A stretch of 64,000 bases of DNA, taken from contig NC_135177.1 in assembly GCF_041146795.1 (NCBI RefSeq), forward strand, positions 21,002,560 to 21,066,559, written 5' to 3'. Both the position numbers and the translations under genes were made by a program. The DNA is from Maylandia zebra. Lineage: Eukaryota; Chordata; Actinopteri; Cichliformes; Cichlidae. Each line of letters begins with the position of its first letter. Position 1 is the stretch's first letter. Below, piece after piece: positions 56,201 to 64,000 of the stretch. The notes below the pieces were generated by a model. That model worked only from the letters and a program-made list of their open reading frames with translations. It was not told the DNA's origin and did no database searches.

Positions 56201-57925
56201 CATAAAGACAACCGTAGCATAGCTCAAGTGTGGGTGTGGACTCTGAACTTGATCAAACAGTTAAAGGAGTGCCCAGGGCTTTAGTATCCAACACTAGCTG
56301 CCTTGTGTTCAGAGACCATTCACATTGCATTGCTGGAAACTTTAATTTCACCCACACTTTACTGTGGGATGTTTTTTTCCACATCCTCATATATCCCCCC
56401 ACACAGAAAGTATCTAAAATTTGCTTTCCAGGAGATAGCATATGAGTTTGTGGTCCTGCCTTTTGGCCTCTCACAAGGGTGTTTGTAAAATGCACCGAGG
56501 CAGCAGTGGCCCTGCTCGGGGAAAAGGCTTTCGGGTAGCCACATACTTCAACGACTGACTGGTGGCAGACCCCAACTGCCTCCAGTCAGTGTGGAAAAGA
56601 GCACGTTGAGACCAACTCAACGCACTACTTTCATAGGGCTCAGGTCTAGACGTCTCTGGGTGAGAGCATTTCTGTCCTCAAAGAGAACATTGGCCATACA
56701 GTCATCCCTAGCACTGTTTCGCAGAGGCAACCCAAGTTATCCTCAAACAGTCCCAGAGGCTGCTAGCTTCCTTTGTAGTGATGATGCCACTGAACATGGG
56801 ACTTTCATAAGTGGGTAGGATCACAGGGACTAGACCCTCACTGTGACGGCCACCATCATGTGAGAGTCTCTCCAGACTGTTCATTTGTGCTCCACGAGTG
56901 TAAGAAACAAGATTTCCTGTCTCAGATTGTTACCGTGGGGATGGTTTCAGCCAAGAAGGTAAAATTTCTGTGCTTGAAGATAGCTCTATTGATTATTTTA
57001 GCTTCAGCTACGTTTGTAGGAGAAATCCACGCTCTTTCAGTGTAGAGGTTGTGAAATGAGTTCTCCCCAAATAGGTATGCCACAGTGGCTGCATACCTTG
57101 TTTCCAGTCTGTGCTCTGCGTATCTATATGGACAGAACCCAGAGTTTTAGACAAAGTGACCAGCTGTTTGTAGCTTGCGCTAAACCACATATAGAAAAGC
57201 CTGTGCCTAAAGAGCACCTTTTCCACTGGTTAGTTCGAGCAATTTCCCTGGCCTATTCTAGTAGGGGTCTTAAGCCTCTTGCTGGCTTGTGTGCAGATTC
57301 CACTAAGGGTCTGGCAACCTTGGTCCTGTAAAAAAATATTTACAGGACCAAAAAGTTTGCTAGGCCCCAGTGAGATTTGAACTCACGACCCCTGGTTTAC
57401 AAGACCAGTGCTCTAACCACTGAGCTATAGGGCCTTTGCTGAAGTAACACCCATGGATACACTACATAAAGACAACCGGACAACAGAACAAGCAAGGGTG
57501 TGAGCCCTGGACTAGATCAACCAGTTAAAGGAGCGCCCCAGGCTTTGGTATCCAACATCAACTACCTGTGTTCAGAAACCATTCACATTATGTAGCTGGA
57601 CAGCTTAATTTCATCAGCTCTTTACTTTACTGCCCTTTAGGCAACTCAAAGTCCAGACGAGGGCGTTCATTTCGGGACTCTCAGTCTCAGCTGCTCTTGG
57701 ACATCCCTCAACGCACCCAGAGCCAGTGTAAGTGCCTGTGCACACAAACACACCTTTATTTATCAAGTACAAGTTTCTACAAAAGTTATTAAATGCTTGT
57801 CTTTTTTAGTGAGCGGTATAGACTGTGTGCCTTTGACTGACACCATGAATCAAGCCAAGCTCTACTCTTACCACCTGAGACCACATAGCGCAGGACAGGG
57901 GACACGAGGCCGGGGAAAACATTGA
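17828..57925 (+). CDS. INVS: Inversin (nephrocystin-2), complete
   Basis: Ciliary ankyrin-repeat scaffold of the inversin compartment, acting with NPHP3, NEK8 and ANKS6 and modulating Dishevelled/Wnt signalling (family knowledge). Coding segments: 17828-17830 (inferred), 24278-24377, 24665-24831, 26308-26481, 27052-27219, 27335-27515, 29314-29423, 29878-30049, 30802-30957, 31072-31193, 33191-33298, 33405-33511, 33602-33811, 35536-35747, 37188-37755, 38579-38730, 57641-57727, 57810-57925. The sum is 2913 bases, 970 codons, with every junction in phase. Ankyrin repeats fill residues about 15-545. A destruction-box match RTALHWSCN sits at 489-497, IQ motif 1 at about 560-575 and IQ motif 2 at about 846-862. 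The linker between the IQ motifs is basic, Ser/Pro-rich and shorter than in mammals (human protein about 1065 residues). The last large intron is 18.9 kb and full of nested repeats. Confidence 0.95.
18560..19850 (+). mobile_element. Degenerate Tc1-like transposon
   Basis: In the INVS 5' intron. Frame fragments read [20 protein letters not shown] then [20 protein letters not shown] (paired helix-turn-helix region), later [20 protein letters not shown] (catalytic domain), with frameshifts and stops between. Inverted subterminal repeats are visible: AACAAAAACTAAGCCAAAA near 18675 and its reverse complement near 19745. Outer limits are approximate. Confidence 0.8.
19851..24270 (+). other. INVS 5' intron, rest
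   Basis: Intronic sequence with short CA/GT microsatellites (about 20837-20854, 21308-21337, 23585-23608), TTC/CTT tracts near 20740 and otherwise unique-looking DNA. No exon, RNA gene or transposon was recognised. Confidence 0.55.
23797..23842. repeat. (CA)n microsatellite in INVS intron
   Basis: About 45 bases of CA repeat. Confidence 0.9.
24278..24377 (+). CDS. INVS: INVS exon, N-terminus
   Basis: Residues 2-35: [20 protein letters not shown], then [14 protein letters not shown]. This is the first helix pair of the ankyrin domain. Acceptor GTTGCAG, donor CCG|GTAAGC, phase 1. Confidence 0.93.
24665..24831 (+). CDS. INVS: INVS ankyrin exon with tandem acceptor
   Basis: Residues 35-90: [40 protein letters not shown], then [15 protein letters not shown]. 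The acceptor is TAGCAG (24662-24667), a NAGNAG site; use of the second AG would start the exon at 24668 and drop one Ala. Confidence 0.96.
25100..25322. mobile_element. hAT-type MITE with perfect 8-bp target duplication
   Basis: A 223-bp foldback element in an INVS intron. The ends are inverted (CAGGGGTGCCCAATCCCGGT ... ACCGGGATTGGGCACCCCTG) and pairing continues inward through CTCGAGAGCT/AGCTCTCGAG. It is flanked by direct copies of CCTTAGGG (25092-25099 and 25323-25330). An 8-bp duplication plus a CAGGGGTG end is typical of hAT non-autonomous elements. Confidence 0.92.
26308..26481 (+). CDS. INVS: INVS ankyrin exon
   Basis: Residues 91-148: [40 protein letters not shown], then a segment ending VDTQDKNK. 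Phase 0 at both ends; donor AAG|GTAGTG. Confidence 0.96.
27052..27219 (+). CDS. INVS: INVS ankyrin exon
   Basis: Residues 149-204: [40 protein letters not shown], then a segment ending TVRCIL. Phase 0; donor CTG|GTACAC is weak but in frame with the next exon. Confidence 0.95.
27335..27515 (+). CDS. INVS: INVS ankyrin exon
   Basis: Residues 205-265: [40 protein letters not shown], then a segment ending [13 protein letters not shown]. Acceptor TGTAAAG, donor CTGG|GTGAGT. Confidence 0.96.
27672..28455 (+). mobile_element. Degenerate non-LTR retrotransposon 3' part (RTE-like)
   Basis: In the INVS intron after 27515. Frameshifted fragments read VFADDTV, then a YLGS-type segment, a MMYGLE-like motif and [21 protein letters not shown] and GRRKRRK-like segments. 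These are usual at the end of the reverse transcriptase of fish RTE/BovB-related LINEs. No intact frame remains. The clade is inferred from memory. Confidence 0.7.
28571..29146. mobile_element. Probable Tc1-derived element with inverted ends
   Basis: One edge has TCACTCAAAAGTTTGAAGT and the other ACTCCAAACTTCTGAGTGA, imperfect inverted repeats. The interior at 28915-28990 contains a broken Tc1-like frame (AGAAGTGGGAGGCCGAGG, as in the GRPR motif). Confidence 0.5.
29314..29423 (+). CDS. INVS: INVS ankyrin exon
   Basis: Residues 265-301: [20 protein letters not shown], then [16 protein letters not shown]. Acceptor TTTTTCAG, donor GCT|GTGAGT. The long upstream intron holds an RTE-like LINE and a Tc1-derived element. 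Confidence 0.95.
29878..30049 (+). CDS. INVS: INVS ankyrin exon
   Basis: Residues 302-359: [40 protein letters not shown], then a segment ending [10 protein letters not shown]. Donor ACTG|GTGAGG. Confidence 0.96.
30802..30957 (+). CDS. INVS: INVS ankyrin exon
   Basis: Residues 359-411: [40 protein letters not shown], then [13 protein letters not shown]. Acceptor TTTAAACAG, donor AAAG|GTGAGT. Confidence 0.96.
31072..31193 (+). CDS. INVS: INVS ankyrin exon
   Basis: Residues 411-451: [20 protein letters not shown], then [20 protein letters not shown]. Acceptor ATAAAG, donor CAG|GTATGC. Confidence 0.96.
31397..31640 (-). mobile_element. LINE 3'-end fragment
   Basis: The minus strand reads [10 protein letters not shown], then [20 protein letters not shown], a C-terminal motif shared by many fish non-LTR retrotransposons. 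It is a short remnant within the INVS intron at 31194-33190. Confidence 0.65.
31790..32300 (-). mobile_element. Degenerate Tc1-like transposase fragment
   Basis: The reverse complement contains the stretch encoding [13 protein letters not shown] followed by the N-W-V-T-S-V-H segment of Tc1 catalytic domains, with broken frames. It lies in the same INVS intron as the preceding LINE fragment. Confidence 0.6.
33191..33298 (+). CDS. INVS: INVS ankyrin exon
   Basis: Residues 452-487: [20 protein letters not shown], then [16 protein letters not shown]. Acceptor TTTTTGCAG, donor GAG|GTAAGA, phase 0. Confidence 0.96.
33405..33511 (+). CDS. INVS: INVS exon with destruction box
   Basis: Residues 488-523: [20 protein letters not shown], then a segment ending [17 protein letters not shown] matches the RxxLxxxxN D-box through which inversin binds APC2 (family knowledge). 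Donor GAGAG|GTGAGA. Confidence 0.96.
33602..33811 (+). CDS. INVS: INVS exon with IQ motif 1
   Basis: Residues 523-593: [40 protein letters not shown], then [15 protein letters not shown] and a Lys-rich end. The IQ calmodulin-binding motif is [12 protein letters not shown]. Donor GCCAA|GTGAGA. Confidence 0.96.
33945..34915 (+). mobile_element. Degenerate L2/CR1-like LINE
   Basis: In the INVS intron at 33812-35535. Fragments read [22 protein letters not shown] and [12 protein letters not shown] (the RT catalytic YADD), later [19 protein letters not shown]. The 3' end has the L2-like terminal sequence and a TGAATTGAATTGA tail at about 34891-34905. Frames are interrupted. Confidence 0.82.
35536..35747 (+). 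CDS. INVS: INVS basic/coiled linker exon
   Basis: Residues 593-664: [20 protein letters not shown] and on to [20 protein letters not shown] and KEERHRG. Charged low-complexity sequence. Acceptor GTGTTTAG, donor AGAG|GTACAA. Confidence 0.92.
35885..36085 (+). repeat. L2-type 3' end with GGAT/GATA tail
   Basis: CCTGCGACGGACTGGCAACC and TAGGACAGCTGGGATAGGCT are hallmarks of a very common fish LINE/SINE 3' end. It terminates in TGGATGGATGGATGGATAGA-type repeats at about 36060-36085. Confidence 0.8.
36090..37187. other. INVS intron with unclassified repeat-like DNA
   Basis: 36100-36720 has several overlapping open frames and looks like degraded transposon sequence, but no domain could be named. 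36721-37187 is AT-rich intron. Confidence 0.35.
37188..37755 (+). CDS. INVS: INVS large linker exon, GC donor
   Basis: Residues 664-853: a Ser/Pro/Arg-rich linker ([36 protein letters not shown]), then [17 protein letters not shown], the start of IQ motif 2. The frame stays open past the exon, but phase requires splicing at AGAAG|GCGAGT, a non-canonical GC donor. The second D-box described in mammals was not found. Confidence 0.92.
38579..38730 (+). CDS. INVS: INVS exon, end of IQ motif 2
   Basis: Residues 853-904: [20 protein letters not shown] and on to [14 protein letters not shown]. It completes [15 protein letters not shown]. Acceptor GTTTGCAG, donor TACG|GTAAGA; the following intron is 18.9 kb. 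Confidence 0.93.
38795..40262 (+). mobile_element. Tc1-like transposon, interrupted
   Basis: Begins with CTCACCAGACACTTTATTAGGCACACC, quoted here as CACTTTATTAGGCACACC, the recognisable end of a frequent fish Tc1 family. It continues through homologous but decayed coding sequence. A MITE at 39382-39946 splits it; reading resumes with GAGGAGAATGCCCAG and runs to about 40262. Stops and deletions make it non-functional. Confidence 0.75.
39382..39946. mobile_element. 565-bp MITE nested in the Tc1-like element
   Basis: Inverted ends TATGGAAGCCCGTTTCTGCC (left) and GGCGGAAACGGGCTTCCATA (right) are each followed inward by an A/T run and AGTATCC/GGATACT. The interior has repeated AAATTTCGAGTTAT-type subterminal motifs. 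Flanks carry direct GAGGAG copies (39376-39381, 39947-39952), i.e. a 6-bp duplication. The superfamily is not certain. Confidence 0.85.
40263..42050 (+). other. INVS intron, unclassified
   Basis: Intronic DNA with a (CA)n tract at about 41255-41281. From about 41.5 kb there is low-similarity debris of the repeat array that follows. No gene recognised. Confidence 0.4.
42233..44002. mobile_element. hAT-like element with 8-bp TSD and empty paralogous site
   Basis: Ends are TAGAGATGG ... CCATCTCTA, flanked by GTCATGTC at 42225-42232 and 44003-44010. Subterminal DNA is rich in ATCGGTATCGG repeats on both sides. Paralogous units at about 45193 and 51445 keep the uninterrupted target (CATGTCTGGCAATC). 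No transposase frame is present; a LINE 3' end sits inside. Confidence 0.88.
42836..43376 (+). mobile_element. 5'-truncated LINE 3' end
   Basis: An uninterrupted 165-codon frame (42870-43367) reads [20 protein letters not shown], then [34 protein letters not shown] and [15 protein letters not shown]. This is the conserved C-terminus of a widespread fish non-LTR retrotransposon. The tail is GGATGAAAATGGATGGATGG. It lies within the hAT element, and the tandem-duplication breakpoint is in its tail. Confidence 0.85.
44408..44480 (-). tRNA. tRNA-Thr (UGU), copy 1
   Basis: 73 nt without intron. Acceptor arms GGCCCTA/TGGGGCC, anticodon stem CTGGT/ACCAG with loop CTTGTAA (anticodon TGT), T-arm GCGAG-TTCAAAT-CTCGC, discriminator T. 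Internal A box (TAGCTCAGTGG) and B box are intact. A TTTTT Pol III terminator lies about 9 nt past the 3' end. It sits in the INVS intron, antisense to INVS. Confidence 0.95.
44500..44765 (+). mobile_element. DIRS-like reverse-transcriptase remnant, copy A
   Basis: Aligns with 52440-52560: AAAAGGCTTTCGGTTAGTCA then CGACAGGCTGGTGGCAGCCC, the decayed form of a Y-x-x-D-W-L-V-A-A-P segment. The same sequence recurs at 48336-48601 in copy B. Confidence 0.6.
45335..45405 (+). mobile_element. Penelope-like GIY-YIG fragment, left half
   Basis: Reads DEDVHILDR then [11 protein letters not shown] and is cut by the hAT at 45406. The right half resumes at 46992-47060 ([13 protein letters not shown]). 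It resembles the endonuclease-end sequence also found at 63396-63540. The same arrangement is repeated in copy B (49171-49241 and 50828-50896). Confidence 0.65.
45406..46991. mobile_element. Non-autonomous hAT element, copy A
   Basis: 1586 bp with inverted ends TAGGGGTGCAACGATA ... TATCGTTGCACCCCTA (one internal difference) and an 8-bp near-identical duplication CCACTTAC (45398-45405) / CCATTTAC (46992-46999). Subterminal GGTTCGGTTCGATAC-type motifs are present on both sides. No transposase frame. A second TE-like insertion (about 46437-46580, CTGTCAGTGTAAAAAATC) and a hairpin at 46110-46146 lie inside. Copy B is 49242-50827. Confidence 0.88.
46110..46146. repeat. Perfect 14-bp hairpin inside hAT element
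   Basis: AAAATCGCTAGCCC and GGGCTAGCGATTTT flank a 9-base loop. It recurs at 49946-49982. It probably represents an end of another nested hAT-like insertion (GGGCTCGCAAAATCGC), not a gene feature. Confidence 0.8.
48244..48316 (-). tRNA. tRNA-Thr (UGU), copy 2
   Basis: Identical to copy 1 and displaced by 3836 bp through the tandem duplication, with the same TTTTT terminator and flanks. Confidence 0.94.
49242..50827. mobile_element. Non-autonomous hAT element, copy B
   Basis: Same element as 45406-46991, carried along by the tandem duplication and not an independent insertion, because its flanks and offset (3836) are identical. Confidence 0.88.
51032..51260 (+). mobile_element. Penelope-like element end
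   Basis: Forms a long inverted repeat with 53501-53765: GCTACGTCCAGATGAACAGA at 51186 pairs with its reverse complement at 53512, and pairing continues outward through GATCAAGGAACTGACC. The same 3' flank (AATTACCTGGATGATTAAGA) recurs at 55380. Confidence 0.7.
51261..51716 (+). mobile_element. DIRS-like recombinase tail and terminal region
   Basis: Reads [19 protein letters not shown], then [20 protein letters not shown], matching the C-terminus of DIRS tyrosine recombinases. It is followed by a noncoding terminus with GAATGCTATGAAAGAGAAC and TATGAGTAGTATGAGCGAGT. An almost identical block is at 55417-55866 (offset 4156). A segment of about 110 bp at 51711-51820 is absent from the second copy. 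Confidence 0.75.
52052..52124 (-). tRNA. tRNA-Thr (UGU), copy 3, wobble in T-stem
   Basis: Same 73-nt structure. One change makes the 5' T-stem GTGAG against CTCGC, so the second pair is U-G instead of C-G. The downstream T-run is TTTT. Confidence 0.92.
52180..53260 (+). mobile_element. DIRS-like RT and recombinase remnant (unit C)
   Basis: Broken frames read YFHLPIYP, a [18 protein letters not shown] segment, [15 protein letters not shown] (RT motif with the second Asp kept and the first changed), then [20 protein letters not shown] and a G-L-A-T end similar to the HSTRG region of YR enzymes. The order RT then YR, with a DDW-type RT, points to the DIRS order of retrotransposons. Confidence 0.75.
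53261..53486. mobile_element. hAT-type MITE, second family member
   Basis: 226 bp, ends CAGGGGTGTCCAACTCCAGG ... CCTGGAGTTGGACACCCCTG, flanked by direct CTTTAAGG copies (53253-53260, 53487-53494). It is related in design to 25100-25322 but diverged. It interrupts the recombinase part of DIRS unit C. Confidence 0.92.
53501..55408 (+). mobile_element. Penelope-like element inserted in DIRS unit
   Basis: Decayed RT frames read [20 protein letters not shown], then a YRLYPG-like and L-Y-G-L-P-K-I-H segment, and after an interruption [20 protein letters not shown], then [20 protein letters not shown] and CGYPSWTF. These are the conserved blocks of Penelope-like reverse transcriptases. Boundaries are set by the recombinase sequence on both sides: GACTCTCTTTAAGGG before, GACTCTTTTTAAGGG after (15 bp, one or two mismatches). 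Confidence 0.82.
54535..54985 (+). mobile_element. LINE reverse-transcriptase fragment inside Penelope-like element
   Basis: Reads [20 protein letters not shown], then [31 protein letters not shown], and after a stop [14 protein letters not shown]. This is a non-LTR RT palm region (ADD motif) placed between two halves of the Penelope RT. One 87-codon frame is open and the rest is broken. No poly-A tail or target duplication was seen, so it may be a recombination product. Confidence 0.75.
55409..57330 (+). mobile_element. DIRS-like recombinase tail, terminus and next RT/YR (unit D)
   Basis: Repeats 51261-53260 with its own deletions: recombinase tail (55430-55540), terminal region to about 55866, spacer with tRNA copy 4, RT remnant (56300-56590, [20 protein letters not shown]) and an open 91-codon YR frame (57056-57331, [20 protein letters not shown]). 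The frame ends in STKGLAT just before unit E. Confidence 0.72.
56098..56170 (-). tRNA. tRNA-Thr (UGU), copy 4
   Basis: Sequence identical to copy 1 across all 73 positions, but flanks match copy 3 (offset 4046 from it). A TTTT terminator follows. Confidence 0.94.
57331..57640 (+). repeat. Last partial unit (E) abutting INVS exon
   Basis: Contains tRNA copy 5 and then about 200 bp aligning with the spacer of units C/D (CACCCATGGATACACTACAT, then GTTAAAGGAG, ATTCACATT). Similarity fades within the last 30-40 bases before the INVS acceptor at 57640. Confidence 0.75.
57362..57434 (-). tRNA. tRNA-Thr (UGU), copy 5, compensated T-stem
   Basis: T-stem GTGAG/CTCAC: both sides of the second pair have changed, giving U-A where copies 1, 2 and 4 have C-G. 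The rest is identical; a TTTTT terminator follows. It lies about 205 bp upstream of the penultimate INVS exon. Confidence 0.93.
57641..57727 (+). CDS. INVS: INVS penultimate exon
   Basis: Residues 904-933: [20 protein letters not shown], then IPQRTQSQ. Acceptor CCCTTTAG, donor CAGT|GTAAGT. The acceptor directly follows the last copy of the intronic repeat array. Confidence 0.85.
57810..57925 (+). CDS. INVS: INVS last coding exon
   Basis: Residues 933-970: [20 protein letters not shown], then [18 protein letters not shown], stop TGA 57923-57925. It resembles the mammalian C-terminus around the (S/A)K(N/L)(F/Y)SY motif. Confidence 0.87.
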
Positions 57926-57929
57926 AAAA

Positions 57930-57930
<1 letters not shown>

Positions 57931-57983
<53 letters not shown>
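57931..57983. repeat. (CA)n in INVS 3' UTR
   Basis: About 50 bases of CA repeat start six bases after the INVS stop codon. Confidence 0.9.
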
Positions 57984-57984
<1 letters not shown>

Positions 57985-58308
57985 ATGTTCTTTGATGTTT
58001 TCTCAGCTGGCTGATAGTCTTGCCTCTATAGAATTACTCTACGCATTGTTCACTCAATGTGCCAAGTTTTCTAAAATTAAGCCATATGACATCAGAGCCA
58101 TGACCTCACAGGGTGGGGTTAAGTCTACAGAAAATGGTGTGTGTAAAAGATAACCTTTCATCCATTGTGGAAGGAACACATACACACTCCATCTCCCTCC
58201 TTCTCCGTTGCTGTCGCACACACACTGAGATAACCTTTCCTCCCGTTGTGGAGAATGAGGCAGTCTATCAACAGCCAGTCATAGAGATAGCCCACCTGCA
58301 GCCACCGA

Positions 58309-58410
<102 letters not shown>

Positions 58411-58562
58411 CTAGTCTTAAAGTGCTTTCCCTCTCAAAAGTATTATTTGTGAACTATGCTGTTTTTGCTGTTCTTTTTTATTTGCACAGAACAATCTTTA
58501 TTATGTACTTTTATAAATATATACTGGATGTTTTAAAATGTGTTATTAAAAAAAATGTGAAA

Positions 58563-58568
58563 AATAAA
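58563..58568 (+). terminator. INVS: Probable INVS poly(A) signal
   Basis: AATAAA lies 638 bases after the INVS stop, just before the converging TEX10 signal. Confidence 0.5.
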
Positions 58569-58613
58569 AACTAAAACAAAAGAAAGAGTCCTCTGATTTA
58601 ACTTCATTTTGCC

Positions 58614-58619
58614 TTTATT
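58614..58619 (-). terminator. TEX10: Probable TEX10 poly(A) signal
   Basis: AATAAA on the minus strand (TTTATT on plus) about 295 bases past the TEX10 stop codon. Confidence 0.6.
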
Positions 58620-58912
58620 CTGCTTACCCACCACTCCTTTTAATACAAAGTCACTTAAGTAGCCACTGGACGACCGTTCAGTATTAACACTCAAAAAAGA
58701 GAATACACAGTTACCAGGGCTGTGAAAAAAACAGTAAAGAAGAAAGGACAAGAATGTGGAGTACTTTAAAACAAAAAAGTTCTCATTGTCTTCTGTATGA
58801 AAGTGTGATCATGTGTACTTGTCACTACTGAGCCCTGCGTGTTGTCATTGTGACTGTAACATGTTTGGGAGGCTAAACTGAGCAATACACCACGTACTGT
58901 TGGGCGCATCCG

Positions 58913-62600
<3,688 letters not shown>

Positions 62601-63395
62601 CTTCACAGACAAACAGAGATGCACAAGTCACGTGTAATTATGGACAGACAGCAATGCTGTGCACCCTGTGGGGATTTAACGAGGAGCTCTATCTGGAAAA
62701 TTAGGACCAATACTTGGAAAACCAGACTATGTTGGGACCAGTAAAAGAGAAAGACGAAAGACATAACTACTACAGTATTGGCTCAGATAATGCGTCTGTG
62801 TGTGTGGTGTTCTGCCCGTCTCTGACGCACATGCTGATGTCAGAAGCTCTCAGACAAAAGGAGTCTTGTGATGGTGAATTGCTGGCTCTGCGGCAGTTTC
62901 TATCAGAAACACCCCCCCTCCTCCCCTTCCAAACCCCCTCTGTTACACACCAGCTATCTAACTATCTGACCATTCTCTGAGCTGTTCTTATGGGCGGGTT
63001 TCCAGCAATGTACAAAGTTGCCTGGAGTGGCTAACACAGCGTTGTAGTGCCTCCTATGGGAACTACTCTAGTTAGAGAGTCAGATTTTTGGAGGTCTGTA
63101 TACCTTTGCTAGACCTATGCATGCAACATATGAATATAAGGAAAATGACAGGAAAAAAAAGCTTCTACACTTCTTCTTTTAGGTTAATTTTGTGATTCCA
63201 ACCTCTGATTGCAAATTAATGCATTTCTACACCTACAGTATTTTTCCCTGGTCGTGATGTGTCTGTAACCTCGGAGTGTTCTTCCCTCAGTTTGGTCTTT
63301 TACACACACAAAAGTTCAAGTGAACTAAAGTCGATCAAGAGCTGCAAGAATTTGTATTTTATAGAACAGATTTAAACTGTAAAAATAAAAACTCC
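62601..63395 (-). other. TEX10 intron, no gene seen
   Basis: Intron leading off the right edge; unique-looking sequence without a further TEX10 exon. Confidence 0.5.
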
Positions 63396-63760
63396 TTCGA
63401 GGATGCCAATGTTCACATTTTGGATAAAGACAGATGGTTTGAAAGAGGAGTGAAAGAAGCCATCTATGTCCACTGTGAACGACCATCCTTGAACAGAGGT
63501 GGTGGCTTGCGACATGAACCGCTGCCACCTACAATCCAGTTTTGAGGCACCTTAACGCCCACTCACATCTTGCATCAATTGATCTCAATAAGTCACATGA
63601 TTGTTTCACCCGAAACCTGTGCTGATAATGACCCCACACCCTTTTCCACACCTTGGCTCATGTGATGAGACACATGCTCAACAGCGGGCCAACAGCCTTC
63701 TTAAGGGACAACTCCCACTAGGGCTTAAATACCTCTCCACCATGTGGTCTGAGGAACGAA
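63396..63760 (+). mobile_element. Penelope-like element 3' fragment
   Basis: Reads EDANVHILDKDRWFERGVKE, then AIYVHCERPSLNRGGGLRHE, the end of the GIY-YIG-containing frame of Penelope-like elements, followed by noncoding tail. It is opposite to TEX10 and related to, but not part of, the PLE fragments in the INVS intron. Confidence 0.7.
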
Positions 63761-64000
63761 GAGAAAAAAAAAACCAAAAAAAAAACCACACACACGGAGA
63801 AACTAACAACAGGTCAGTAATATGATTTGGTATAAAAAAAATTAATTAATTAATTTAAAAAAAAAGAGCCTCTCAGAGAGGCAGAGGTTCATCAACCTGG
63901 AAAAAAAAAACCTATGTCTACAAACTGGAAAAATTTCAGAAAAATGTTCCTCAACGTTAAATTACTACGTTTGTTTATATTGGAGGCCCGTGCTCTCAGG

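Noticed and set aside
44408..57434. Regularly spaced short repeats considered as a CRISPR-like array
   Set aside because: The repeats are full tRNA genes at kilobase spacing in a vertebrate intron.

Overview
The window is vertebrate nuclear DNA, almost certainly from a percomorph teleost and plausibly a cichlid; the species cannot be fixed by eye. The evidence is split GT-AG genes with vertebrate protein sequences, abundant (CA)n microsatellites, and a typical fish transposon set (Tc1/mariner, hAT, L2/RTE-like LINEs, DIRS-like YR retroelements, Penelope-like elements).

Four protein-coding genes lie in the order STX17(+) - ERP44(-) - INVS(+) - TEX10(-), matching my memory of human 9q31.1. The last three coding exons of syntaxin 17 occupy 1-4195. 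ERP44 is complete on the minus strand (11 coding exons, 16851 down to 6912, 414 codons, signal peptide, CRFS active site, RDEL retention signal). INVS (inversin) runs from about 17.0 to 57.9 kb on the plus strand. Seventeen exons between 24278 and 57925 join in perfect phase; adding a start codon inferred at the end of an upstream exon (17828-17830) gives 970 codons. The 3' part of TEX10 lies on the minus strand (62600 down to 58913). ERP44 and INVS are head to head and probably share a promoter at about 16.85-17.04 kb. STX17/ERP44 and INVS/TEX10 are tail to tail.

The unusual part is the 18.9-kb INVS intron at 38731-57640. It begins with a Tc1-like element carrying a nested MITE (38.8-40.3 kb). 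From about 42.0 kb onward it is an array of repeat units, each combining remnants of a DIRS-like tyrosine-recombinase retroelement, Penelope-like fragments and one structurally intact tRNA-Thr(UGU) gene. There are five tRNA copies, all on the minus strand and all with short T-run terminators. A 3836-bp block (43360-47195) is repeated head to tail (47196-51031) with only a handful of differences. Two hAT elements (1.77 and 1.59 kb), a LINE 3' end, a hAT MITE and a LINE reverse-transcriptase fragment are nested inside. The array reaches almost to the 3' splice site of the penultimate INVS exon.

The genes act in different pathways (autophagosome fusion, ER thiol quality control, cilia/planar polarity, ribosome biogenesis); their adjacency is conserved vertebrate synteny, not an operon. 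The remaining introns hold microsatellites, decayed Tc1 and LINE copies, and one inverted, stop-containing copy of an ERP44 exon inside ERP44 intron 1.
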